From Streptococcus phocae (GTDB lineage Bacteria > Bacillota > Bacilli > Lactobacillales > Streptococcaceae), in assembly GCF_001302265.1 (NCBI RefSeq), contig NZ_LHQM01000019.1, positions 1-49,835 of the forward strand: a DNA stretch of 49,835 nucleotides, read 5' to 3'. Position numbers and translations under genes: made by a program. Under the pieces are notes generated by a model, which was given only the letters and a program-made list of their open reading frames with translations, searched no databases and was not told the DNA's origin. Positions 42,022 through 49,835 of this stretch are shown piece by piece (the first letter of the stretch is position 1; every line of letters begins with the position of its first letter).

Positions 42022-42294
42022 ATGAGATTAGATAAATACTTAAAAGTATCACGAATTATTAAACGTCGTCCTGTCGCCAAAGAGGTTGCAGATAAAGGAC
42101 GTATCAAGGTAAATGGCATACTTGCCAAAAGTTCAACGGACTTAAAACTAGGAGATCAAATCGATATACGATTTGGGCATAAGTTACTGTCTGTGCGTGT
42201 TATTGACATGAAAGATAGCACTAAAAAAGAAGATGCTGTCAAACTTTATGAGATTATCAGTGAAAAAAGGATTGATAGCAATGAAGAAGCCTAG
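42022..42294 (+). CDS. rqcP: S4-domain ribosome quality control protein RqcP
   Basis: The 90-residue protein has an S4/Hsp15-type domain at residues 1-60 ([40 protein letters not shown]). RqcP, formerly YabO, binds obstructed 50S-peptidyl-tRNA complexes and assists RqcH in adding Ala tails. The assignment rests on length, domain and conserved position between mfd and divIC. It overlaps divIC by 14 bases. Confidence 0.88.
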   Translation: MRLDKYLKVSRIIKRRPVAKEVADKGRIKVNGILAKSSTDLKLGDQIDIRFGHKLLSVRVIDMKDSTKKEDAVKLYEIISEKRIDSNEEA

Positions 42295-42652
42295 CATTGT
42301 TCAATTAAACAATCAGTACATCAACAAAGAGAACGTCAAAAAAAAGTTTGAAGAAGAAGAACTTCAAAAACGTAATCGCTTTATGGGATGGCTCTTAGTG
42401 AGTATGATGTTTTTGTTGATTCTTCCAACATATAATTTAGTCAAAAATTATGTTGATTTTAAAAAACAACAGCAGCAAGTCATCAAATTGCAAAAAGAGT
42501 ATCAAACTTTAGAACAAGAAACAAAATCAGAACAACTTTTGGTAGAACAGCTAAAAGACGATGAGTTTGTCAAAAAATACGCTCGTTCCAAGTATTATCT
42601 ATCACGAGAAGGGGAAATGATTTATCCTGTTCCAGGATTATTGCCAAAATAA
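42281..42652 (+). CDS. divIC: Septum formation protein DivIC (FtsB-like)
   Basis: The 123-residue bitopic protein begins [13 protein letters not shown] behind AAAGGA; the frame runs 16 codons further up inside rqcP but without support. A cytoplasmic charged N-terminus (about 1-33), one membrane helix (about 35-55, [21 protein letters not shown]), a coiled coil (about 58-95, [18 protein letters not shown]) and a short [15 protein letters not shown] tail give the DivIC/FtsB layout. It acts with FtsL and DivIB at the division septum. Confidence 0.93.
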   Translation: MKKPSIVQLNNQYINKENVKKKFEEEELQKRNRFMGWLLVSMMFLLILPTYNLVKNYVDFKKQQQQVIKLQKEYQTLEQETKSEQLLVEQLKDDEFVKKYARSKYYLSREGEMIYPVPGLLPK

Positions 42653-42653
42653 A

Positions 42654-42788
42654 ATGACTAATAAAACAATTATTGAAAAAATCGAGACATTTCTTTCTTT
42701 TTCTGATGCCAAGCTAGCTGAGCTAGAAAAAGAAAATCAAAACCTTAAACTCATGGACAAGAACATAGAAAAGCTAGCAGACAAGTAG
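42654..42788 (+). CDS. Small conserved-position ORF, 44 codons, helical
   Basis: The frame ATG 42654 to TAG 42786-42788 encodes 44 residues starting MTNKTIIEKIETFLSF and continuing with a Leu/Glu/Lys-rich heptad-like segment (AKLAELEKENQNLKLMDK). It begins one base after the divIC stop and ends 18 bases before the serine hydrolase. Streptococci, as I recall, have a tiny gene at this position in the divIC-tilS cluster. The ribosome-binding site is weak, so it may depend on coupling with divIC. The function is unknown; a coiled-coil partner of the division protein is a guess. Confidence 0.7.
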   Translation: MTNKTIIEKIETFLSFSDAKLAELEKENQNLKLMDKNIEKLADK

Positions 42789-42806
42789 AAAGGAGAACAA
42801 AACCAA

Positions 42807-44093
42807 ATGAAAAAACTGTTAGCTGTTATGCTAATGCCAGTTTTTTGGACTCCTTTACCTGTTATTAGTACCGAAAAAGTGATTCCTTTGTCAAATACTG
42901 ACCTATATCAATTAGGACAAGACATCGTAAAATCAACAAAATACTATCATCAGATTCCTAAAAATCCAAATCTCTTCCAAGATTCAGTTGTCTATGACGA
43001 TATGGATTTGACTGTGGCAGATCACTTGATAGAACCTGATACCCCTATTCAGATTGTCAATCTAGGAGTTAATAATCATCAAGTGCCAGTATTTGAGTTA
43101 GCTGACGGCAAATATATCGAAGCTAGCCGTTACATCATTTATGAGGATCAGGTCATCAGCCAATCATCTGTAGACCTCAAGTTTTGGACTCAAAAACATA
43201 TGACTATTTATCCTAGTCCTTATGTTTTAGGGGTTAAAGAAACAAAGATGGCCGTTGAACCAAACGTCAGTGTTCATGCCAGTAATATGGCACAAACACA
43301 TCACGGCACTTACTATTTGATTGATCAAAAAGGGTGGGTTCATGAAAAAGACCTCTCTATTTCTGATAACCGCATGAGCAAGGTTCAAGAAATGCTGACC
43401 AATAAATACAACAAGGATCAGTATTCTATTTTTGTTAAGCAGCTAGATACCCAGGCAAGTGCGGGAATTAATGCAGATAAACTCATGTATGCAGCAAGCA
43501 TATCTAAACTAGCTACCTTGTATCATGTTCAAAAGCAATTAAATGTAAAAAAATATTCTGATAATGACATGTTAACCTATATTGATGCTGTTAATCATTT
43601 TTATGGTGATTACGATCCTACAGGTAGTGGCGAAATGAGTAAAACAGCAGATCATAAAGATTACAGCATCAAAACTCTCCTTAAGGCTGTTGCTAAGCAC
43701 TCAGATAATGTGGCAACTAATTTACTAGGTTATTATCTTTGCCAGCAGTACCAAGGAGATTTCCAAAATGAGCTAAGAGCACTTTCTGGAATTGACTGGG
43801 ATATGGAAAAACGACTGATTTCTTCAAAAGCCGCAGCAAATGTGATGGAGGCTATCTATTATCAAAAAGGAGATATTATTTCATACTTATCGGCAACGGA
43901 TTTTGATGATTCTCGAATAGCAAAAAACATCCCTGTTCCTGTGGCCCATAAAATTGGAGATGCCTATGACTATAAACATGATGTTGCTATTGTTTACGGC
44001 AAGTCCCCATTTATCCTATCCGTCATGACAGATAAGGCTTCTTATGATGACATTACAAACATCGCTGATGATGTTTATTCTATTTTAAAATGA
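42807..44093 (+). CDS. Secreted serine hydrolase (class A beta-lactamase/penicillin-binding fold)
   Basis: The 428-residue protein begins with a signal peptide ([21 protein letters not shown]). Residues to about 200 are unassigned and include a WVHEKDL segment like an SH3-type repeat. The C-terminal 220 residues have the order of active-site serine enzymes: SISK (SxxK) in [12 protein letters not shown] near 232, SDN in KHSDNVATN near 302 and HKIGD in the place of KTG near 390. Whether it acts on beta-lactams, peptidoglycan or nothing is not known. It overlaps tilS by four bases and lies in the divIC-tilS-ftsH cluster as in other streptococci. Confidence 0.85.
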   Translation: MKKLLAVMLMPVFWTPLPVISTEKVIPLSNTDLYQLGQDIVKSTKYYHQIPKNPNLFQDSVVYDDMDLTVADHLIEPDTPIQIVNLGVNNHQVPVFELADGKYIEASRYIIYEDQVISQSSVDLKFWTQKHMTIYPSPYVLGVKETKMAVEPNVSVHASNMAQTHHGTYYLIDQKGWVHEKDLSISDNRMSKVQEMLTNKYNKDQYSIFVKQLDTQASAGINADKLMYAASISKLATLYHVQKQLNVKKYSDNDMLTYIDAVNHFYGDYDPTGSGEMSKTADHKDYSIKTLLKAVAKHSDNVATNLLGYYLCQQYQGDFQNELRALSGIDWDMEKRLISSKAAANVMEAIYYQKGDIISYLSATDFDDSRIAKNIPVPVAHKIGDAYDYKHDVAIVYGKSPFILSVMTDKASYDDITNIADDVYSILK

Positions 44094-45373
44094 CCTATCA
44101 AGAAATTTATAACTTTATCAAAGGCAAGTCTTATTTTGAAAACCACCGTCGCGTGTTAATAGCTGTTTCTGGTGGTATCGATTCAATGACTTTATTACAA
44201 TTTTTACACCATTTTAAAGAGCAACTTCAAATTGATATCGGCATAGCTCACATCAATCATAAGCAAAGGCCAGAATCAGATGATGAGGAAGCTTACTTGA
44301 GGCTGTGGGCCAAAGAACAATCTATCCCTATCCACGTTGCCTATTTTGAGGGAGAATTTTCTGAAAAAGCAGCGCGTGATTGCCGCTATCGCTTTTTTAA
44401 AGAAACAATGCAAGCTTATCATTATTCTGCGGTGGTTACTGCGCATCATGCCGATGACCAAGCAGAGACCGTTTTGATGAGGTTGATTCGAGGAAGTCGA
44501 TTGAGGCACCTTGCTGCTATGAAAGAAGTTCAAGAATTTGCCAATGGGCAGTTAATTCGACCATTTTTGACAATTAACAAATCAGATTTTCCAAAAACTT
44601 TTCATTTTGAAGACAGTTCTAATGAAAGTTTTCGATATTTTCGTAATCGGGTAAGGCACCAATTATTACCCGAACTGAGTCGTGAAAATCCTCAAATCAA
44701 ACAAGCACTCAGTGACTTATCTAAGGAAAGTCAACTTCTCTTTGAAGCACTGAATGATCTTACTTCAACGATTGACACAACCTGTTTGGACGATTTTTTA
44801 AGCCAAACCAGGTCTGTACAATATTTTTTATTGCAGCAATACTTAGAGGAATTTTCACATTTAAATATCAAAAAGACACAATTTGATACCTTGCTTCATA
44901 TCATAAGAAGTCAAAAAAAAGGAATTTATCCCTTAAAAAATCAACATGTTCTAGTTATTGGTAGCGAATCTTTTAAAGTAACTAAAATCATTCCAAAGAC
45001 TGAGTCAACTTCTTCTAAGATTGTGTTAGAATATGACAGTCAGACTCACTACCAACGGTACTCTTTTGTATTTGCTCAAACTCCCTTAAAAAAGGACTAT
45101 GACTTGACAATCCCTTTATATAGCAACTCCCCAATTACTTTACGACATCGTCAAGCAGGTGATAGCATTTCTTTAGGGAAATTTTCAAAAAAATTAAGAC
45201 GGCTGTTTATAGATGAAAAGATTCCTCTTCTAGATAGACAATATGCCATTATAGGTGAGCAAGATGGGCAAGTCATCTTTGTCATGATTGGCGATAAAAC
45301 ATATTTGAGAAAAGCCTCTAAACATGATATAATGTTGGCTAAACTGTATATTGAAAAATTAGAAAAAAGGTGA
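44090..45373 (+). CDS. tilS: tRNA(Ile)-lysidine synthase
   Basis: The 427-residue enzyme attaches lysine to C34 of the tRNA-Ile that reads AUA, making it Ile-specific. The PP-loop [12 protein letters not shown] is at about residues 25-36, followed by [38 protein letters not shown] and the C-terminal tRNA-binding domain ([21 protein letters not shown]). Its ATG overlaps the previous stop, and hpt begins five bases after its end. Confidence 0.95.
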   Translation: MTYQEIYNFIKGKSYFENHRRVLIAVSGGIDSMTLLQFLHHFKEQLQIDIGIAHINHKQRPESDDEEAYLRLWAKEQSIPIHVAYFEGEFSEKAARDCRYRFFKETMQAYHYSAVVTAHHADDQAETVLMRLIRGSRLRHLAAMKEVQEFANGQLIRPFLTINKSDFPKTFHFEDSSNESFRYFRNRVRHQLLPELSRENPQIKQALSDLSKESQLLFEALNDLTSTIDTTCLDDFLSQTRSVQYFLLQQYLEEFSHLNIKKTQFDTLLHIIRSQKKGIYPLKNQHVLVIGSESFKVTKIIPKTESTSSKIVLEYDSQTHYQRYSFVFAQTPLKKDYDLTIPLYSNSPITLRHRQAGDSISLGKFSKKLRRLFIDEKIPLLDRQYAIIGEQDGQVIFVMIGDKTYLRKASKHDIMLAKLYIEKLEKR

Positions 45374-45377
45374 CGGC

Positions 45378-45920
45378 ATGCTCGAGCAAGACATTAAAAA
45401 AATTCTTTACACCGAAAAAGAAATTATCCAAAAAACAAAAGAGCTAGGAGAACAACTGACCAAGGATTATCAAGGGAAAAACCCTTTGATGGTAGGTGTT
45501 TTGAAGGGCTCTGTGCCTTTTATGGCAGAATTAATGAAACATATTGACACACATGTTGAAATTGATTTTATGGTGGTATCTAGCTATCACGGGGGCACTA
45601 CTAGTAGTGGAGAAGTCAAAATTTTAAAAGATGTTGACACCAATATAGAAGGTAGAGACATCATTTTTGTTGAGGATATTATCGACACTGGTCGTACACT
45701 GAAATATTTGCGCGACATGTTCAAATACCGTAAGGCAAGCTCAATTAAAATAGCTACCTTGTTTGACAAACCAGAAGGACGTGTGGTTGACATTGAAGCA
45801 GATTATGTTTGCTATAATGTGCCAAATGAATTTATTGTAGGATTTGGTTTAGATTATGCAGAAAATTATAGAAATCTTCCTTACGTAGGTGTCTTAAAGG
45901 AAGAAGTCTATTCAAAATAG
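45378..45920 (+). CDS. hpt: Hypoxanthine-guanine phosphoribosyltransferase
   Basis: The 180-residue salvage enzyme converts hypoxanthine or guanine and PRPP to IMP or GMP. It has the PRPP loop [11 protein letters not shown] near residue 95, the KGSVPF motif near 38, [11 protein letters not shown] flexible loop and FDKPEGR. tilS-hpt-ftsH order is conserved in Firmicutes. The ATG follows AAAAAGGTGA. Confidence 0.97.
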   Translation: MLEQDIKKILYTEKEIIQKTKELGEQLTKDYQGKNPLMVGVLKGSVPFMAELMKHIDTHVEIDFMVVSSYHGGTTSSGEVKILKDVDTNIEGRDIIFVEDIIDTGRTLKYLRDMFKYRKASSIKIATLFDKPEGRVVDIEADYVCYNVPNEFIVGFGLDYAENYRNLPYVGVLKEEVYSK

Positions 45921-45941
45921 GAAAAGGTCAATTATTACTGT

Positions 45942-47915
45942 ATGAAAAATAATAAAAATAATAGTTTTGTTAAAAATTCTTTCATATATTTATTGATGAT
46001 TGTTATTGTTATAACAGGATTTCAATATTATTTAAAAGGAACAAGTATACAAAGCCAACAGATTAGTTATTCAAAACTAATCAAGCATATAAAAGCTGGA
46101 GATGTTAAATCACTGAGTTATCAGCCCAGTGGAAGTATTATTGAGGTAAAAGGAAAATACGACAAACCTCAAAAAGTATCTGTAGACAAAAACTTGTCGT
46201 TTTTGGGAAGCAATGCGGCAACCAAAGTAACAGAATTTACCTCGCTGATTTTACCAAGTGATTCGATTTTGAAAGAAATGGTTGCTGCTGCTGATAAAAA
46301 CGGCACTGATATTACAGTTAAACAAGAAAGCTCAAGTGGTACTTGGATTACGTTCTTGATGAGCTTTTTACCAATTGTGATTTTTGCAGCCTTTATGATG
46401 ATGATGATGAATCAAGGTGGCGGTGGTGCTCGAGGTGCCATGAGCTTTGGTAAAAACAAAGCAAAAACACAATCGAAAAGCAAGGTTAAAGTAAGGTTTA
46501 CAGACGTTGCTGGAGCCGAAGAAGAAAAACAAGAATTGGTCGAAGTCGTTGATTTTCTAAAAAATCCTAAAAAGTACAAAGCATTAGGAGCACGCATTCC
46601 TTCAGGTGTCCTTTTAGAAGGCCCTCCAGGGACAGGTAAGACCTTACTTGCAAAAGCAGTTGCAGGTGAAGCAGCCGTACCATTTTTTAGCATCTCAGGT
46701 TCAGACTTTGTTGAGATGTTTGTCGGTGTTGGTGCAAGCCGTGTCCGCTCATTATTTGAAGATGCGAAAAAAGCTGAACGTGCTATTATTTTCATAGATG
46801 AAATCGATGCTGTCGGTCGCCGTCGTGGAGCTGGTATGGGGGGAGGCAACGATGAAAGAGAACAAACCCTTAATCAGTTACTTATTGAAATGGATGGCTT
46901 TGAAGGTAACGAAAGCATTATTGTCATTGCGGCAACAAACCGTAGCGATGTTTTAGATCCAGCCTTGCTAAGACCTGGTCGTTTTGACCGTAAGGTTCTA
47001 GTAGGTCGTCCAGATGTTAAAGGACGTGAAGCAATTTTGCGTGTTCATACTAAGAATAAACCTCTTGCAGAAGATGTTAATCTTAAAGTTGTGGCACAAC
47101 AAACACCTGGTTTTGTTGGTGCAGACCTTGAGAACGTATTAAATGAGGCAGCATTAGTTGCAGCACGTCGAAACAAAACAAAAATTGATGCTAGTGATAT
47201 TGATGAAGCAGAAGACCGTGTTATTGCCGGACCATCGAAAAAAGATCGTACGGTTTCTCAAAAAGAACGAGAAATGGTTGCTTATCATGAAGCAGGACAC
47301 ACGATTGTTGGTTTAGTCTTGTCAAATGCACGTGTTGTTCACAAAGTAACAATTGTTCCTAGGGGACGTGCAGGTGGCTACATGATAGCACTTCCTAAAG
47401 AAGATCAAATGCTTCTATCTAAAGATGATTTAAAAGAACAACTTGCAGGCTTAATGGGTGGTCGTGTCGCAGAAGAAATTATTTTCAATGCCCAAACTAC
47501 TGGCGCTTCAAACGATTTTGAACAAGCGACTCAAATGGCTAGAGCTATGGTAACTGAATATGGTATGAGTGAAAAACTTGGACCGGTTCAATATGAGGGT
47601 AATCATGCGATGATGCCTGGCCAACTTTCTCCTGAGAAATCTTATTCAGCTCACACTGCTCGTATTATTGATGATGAAGTTCGTGAACTATTAAATGAAG
47701 CTCGTAACAAAGCAGCTGACATTATCAATGAAAATAGAGAAACTCACAAACTTATTGCAGAAGCGCTTCTGAAACATGAAACTCTAGACGCAGCACAAAT
47801 TAAGTCTATTTATGAAACTGGTAAAATGCCAAATGATTTAGACTCTGAAGATACTGACGTTCATGCTTTATCTTACGAAGAAGTTAAAGAAAAACTAGCA
47901 GATACTGAAGACTAA
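45942..47915 (+). CDS. ftsH: ATP-dependent zinc metalloprotease FtsH
   Basis: The 657-residue membrane protease has two membrane helices (about 12-30 and 130-150) around an extracellular domain, then the AAA+ module with Walker [11 protein letters not shown] near 228, Walker [15 protein letters not shown] region [18 protein letters not shown], and the zinc protease with HEAGH near 448 plus the third-ligand Asp region. It degrades membrane and regulatory proteins. A run of ATG codons encodes five to six Met before NQGGGGA near residue 155. The ribosome-binding site is weak, with AAAAGG about 14 bases upstream. Confidence 0.97.
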   Translation: MKNNKNNSFVKNSFIYLLMIVIVITGFQYYLKGTSIQSQQISYSKLIKHIKAGDVKSLSYQPSGSIIEVKGKYDKPQKVSVDKNLSFLGSNAATKVTEFTSLILPSDSILKEMVAAADKNGTDITVKQESSSGTWITFLMSFLPIVIFAAFMMMMMNQGGGGARGAMSFGKNKAKTQSKSKVKVRFTDVAGAEEEKQELVEVVDFLKNPKKYKALGARIPSGVLLEGPPGTGKTLLAKAVAGEAAVPFFSISGSDFVEMFVGVGASRVRSLFEDAKKAERAIIFIDEIDAVGRRRGAGMGGGNDEREQTLNQLLIEMDGFEGNESIIVIAATNRSDVLDPALLRPGRFDRKVLVGRPDVKGREAILRVHTKNKPLAEDVNLKVVAQQTPGFVGADLENVLNEAALVAARRNKTKIDASDIDEAEDRVIAGPSKKDRTVSQKEREMVAYHEAGHTIVGLVLSNARVVHKVTIVPRGRAGGYMIALPKEDQMLLSKDDLKEQLAGLMGGRVAEEIIFNAQTTGASNDFEQATQMARAMVTEYGMSEKLGPVQYEGNHAMMPGQLSPEKSYSAHTARIIDDEVRELLNEARNKAADIINENRETHKLIAEALLKHETLDAAQIKSIYETGKMPNDLDSEDTDVHALSYEEVKEKLADTED

Positions 47916-47929
47916 TTTGAACGCCGCAA

Positions 47930-47954
47930 AAAAAGAACCCTAGGGTTCTTTTTT
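47930..47954 (+). terminator. Terminator after ftsH
   Basis: AAAAGAACCC and GGGTTCTTTT pair around TA, followed by TT and TTTTT after C. It ends the long dnaN-side train. Confidence 0.85.
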
Positions 47955-48114
47955 CTTTTTGATAAATGTTTTATAGAATCATCAAATCAATTAACAAATA
48001 AATTCATTAGAGTTATCAGATTTTTGAAATTTTTTAGGTTTGAGAAATTTACATTCTTTGAGAACTGTGATAAACTAGTAAAAATAAATTGTTTAGATAT
48101 AGAAAAGAGACAAG

Positions 48115-49506
48115 ATGAACCTACTTCGGAAAAAAAATAATATAGGCAATAAAACAGAAATGAACAGACATTTCAAGGTCATTGACCTAGTGTTTTTAGG
48201 TCTAGGCTCTATGGTTGGTACTGGTATTTTTACCATAACAGGTATCGGAGCAGCTAACTATGCAGGTCCAGCGCTAACTATCTCAATTATCCTTTCGGCG
48301 ATTGCTATTGGCATCCTAGCCCTCTTTTATGCTGAATTTGCATCTCGTATCCCAGCAAATGGAGGAGCCTACAGCTATGTATATGCGACCCTCGGGGAAT
48401 TCCCAGCATGGATTGTAGGTTGGTATATCATCATGGAGTTTTTGACAGCAATTTCCAGTGTTGCTGTTGGATGGGGGAGCTATCTGAAGGGGCTTTTAGC
48501 TAATTATGGATTTCATCTTCCAGCAGCACTTAATGGTACCTTTAATCCAAAGTTAGGACATTATATTGATATTCTACCAGTCTTAGTCATGTTTTTCGTT
48601 ACTGCAATCGTTCTTATGAATTCAAAAGCAGCTTTAAGATTTAACAGTCTATTAGTGGTGCTAAAATTTTCTGCTTTAGCCTTGTTTATCATAGTAGGAC
48701 TATTTTTCATTGATGGGAATAACTGGTCTAGTTTTTCGCCTTATGGTTGGGGACAAATCTATGGTGGAAAATCAGGGATTTTTGCAGGCGCATCGGTCAT
48801 GTTCTTTGCTTTTTTAGGATTTGAATCCATTTCAATGACTGTTGATGAAGTTAAAGACCCGCAAAAAACAATTCCAAGGGGAATTATTTTTTCACTAGGT
48901 ATTGTTACAGTGCTCTATATCGTTGTTACAATAGTATTGACAGGAATTGTTCATTATACTAAATTAAATGTCCCAGATGCAGTTGCCTTTGCACTCAGAA
49001 CCATTGGACTAAACTGGGCTGCTGACTATGTTTCTATTGTAGCAATCATGACCTTGATTACAGTGTGTATTTCAATGACTTACGCATTGGCTAGAATTAT
49101 TTATAGCATTAGTCGAGATGGATTGTTACCAAAATTCCTCCATCAAATTACCACAGAAAACAAAATTCCTAAAAATGCAACATTAGTTGTGGGCTTTTTA
49201 GCAATGATTTGTGCAGGAGTTTTTCCACTGGCGACTCTAGCAGAATTTGTTAATATCTGTACCCTTGCTTACTTGATTATCATGTCTTATGCTATTATTA
49301 AATTGAGAAAAAATGAGGGTAAACCTAAAGAGGGTGAATTTAAAACACCATTAGTACCATTTCTTCCTATTGTAGCTATTATTATTTGTGCTTCTTTTAT
49401 GAGTCAATACATGCTGCAAACATGGATCTCTTTTGGAATCGTAACAATTATTGGAGCATTGATTTATACCTTGTATGGCTATAAAAATTCAAAAGAAAAT
49501 TCATAG
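48115..49506 (+). CDS. APC-superfamily amino acid permease
   Basis: The 463-residue protein has about 12 membrane helices and the cationic amino-acid-transporter pattern VFLGLGSMVGTGIFTITGIGA near residues 22-45, AFLGFESISMTVDEVKDPQKTIP near 243-265 and a final pair of helices. The substrate cannot be set from sequence. It lies between two strong terminators about 200 bases after ftsH, so it is probably monocistronic. Confidence 0.92.
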   Translation: MNLLRKKNNIGNKTEMNRHFKVIDLVFLGLGSMVGTGIFTITGIGAANYAGPALTISIILSAIAIGILALFYAEFASRIPANGGAYSYVYATLGEFPAWIVGWYIIMEFLTAISSVAVGWGSYLKGLLANYGFHLPAALNGTFNPKLGHYIDILPVLVMFFVTAIVLMNSKAALRFNSLLVVLKFSALALFIIVGLFFIDGNNWSSFSPYGWGQIYGGKSGIFAGASVMFFAFLGFESISMTVDEVKDPQKTIPRGIIFSLGIVTVLYIVVTIVLTGIVHYTKLNVPDAVAFALRTIGLNWAADYVSIVAIMTLITVCISMTYALARIIYSISRDGLLPKFLHQITTENKIPKNATLVVGFLAMICAGVFPLATLAEFVNICTLAYLIIMSYAIIKLRKNEGKPKEGEFKTPLVPFLPIVAIIICASFMSQYMLQTWISFGIVTIIGALIYTLYGYKNSKENS

Positions 49507-49530
49507 ATTTCAAATTAAAAATTACAACCA

Positions 49531-49568
49531 AACAAGCTTTTCTGTATTGAACAGAAAAGCTTGTTTTT
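49531..49568 (+). terminator. Terminator after the permease
   Basis: AACAAGCTTTTCTGT and ACAGAAAAGCTTGTT are perfect 15-bp arms around ATTGA with a run of T. Confidence 0.92.
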
Positions 49569-49835
49569 TTATAATGATTTTCATATATGAGTTGGTTTGC
49601 TAATAGCATAGACTTAAGGGCTAATAAACTGAACTTTCGGATCATCCATAGCTAAAAAAGATTTTTAATAGACATACTAACAAATTTGATTTTTGAAAGT
49701 ACTAATGAAAAATGTTGCACATTTCAGTTCAACGTGGCAGATTGTAGTAGTTTGTCGGGATGAAACTCCAGTGTCTTGTACTTTTGAGAAAACTTCATTT
49801 TAGAGTTTTTAAGGACATTATCAAAAAATATTTAA
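49569..49835. other. Gene-free tail of the window
   Basis: No gene is supported. A 24-codon minus-strand frame (49724-49798) has no ribosome-binding site and I do not recognise it. In several streptococci an rRNA operon follows this permease, so the stretch may be the upstream region of one; the window ends before any rRNA sequence. Confidence 0.4.

Noticed and set aside
46412..46849. 145-codon minus-strand frame inside ftsH
   Set aside because: It is the antisense shadow of the conserved AAA+ domain, with Pro/Ser/Ala-rich low-complexity translation and no ribosome-binding site.
49811..49835. ComR-box or com-type promoter at the window end (GGACATTATC)
   Set aside because: Only one half-site is visible, the matching TGTC half is missing and the window stops.

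Overview
This window is the replication-origin region of a low-GC Firmicute, almost certainly a pyogenic-group Streptococcus (S. pyogenes / S. dysgalactiae / S. canis type). I base this on gene order (htrA-parB-oriC-dnaA-dnaN-ychF-pth-mfd-rqcP-divIC-tilS-hpt-ftsH), on a ParB with no adjacent ParA, on a CiaR-type box at htrA, and on protein character. Species cannot be fixed without a database search.

Layout. 1-540: 3' end of a tyrosine-recombinase integrase, open at the window edge and probably a relic. 697-9458 (minus strand): rpsD; gdpP-rplI-dnaB-veg; mnmG with a NUDIX protein; mnmA. 9753-15823 (minus): a secreted lytic-transglycosylase-like protein, a YfhO membrane protein, an ABC-F ATPase and a YitT protein. 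15923-19983 (plus): trpS behind a tryptophan T-box leader, guaB, and a GRP/GlcU-type sugar permease. 20049-21531 (minus): yaaA-recF. 21672-28253 (plus): one long gene train of two M16 peptidase homologues, a RodZ-like protein, pgsA and ecfA1-ecfA2-ecfT. 28316-29026: tRNA-Asn, tRNA-Glu (minus) and tRNA-Arg (plus). 29104-31866: a parS site, rlmH (minus), htrA and parB. 31890-33600: bipartite oriC flanking dnaA. 33611-49506 (all plus): dnaN, DUF951, ychF, pth, mfd, a polysaccharide flippase-like gene, rqcP, divIC, a 44-codon small ORF, a serine hydrolase, tilS, hpt, ftsH and an amino acid permease. The last 270 bases hold no recognisable gene.

How it fits together. DnaA boxes lie on both sides of dnaA. 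Upstream, two of them sit in a perfect 20-bp inverted repeat. Downstream, two contiguous boxes abut five CTA triplets and an AT-rich stretch, which looks like a Bacillus-type DnaA-trio unwinding site. A parS site about 3 kb left of dnaA and the parB gene give the segregation module. Everything right of oriC is co-directional with its fork, whereas trpS, guaB, the M16-to-ECF train, htrA and parB face the leftward fork.

I found no CRISPR array, phage, intact insertion sequence or obvious defence system. This is mostly conserved core genome. The most interesting signals are the origin architecture, regulatory repeats in a few intergenic spaces, and an ABC-F protein whose motif pattern predicts one working and one degenerate ATP site.
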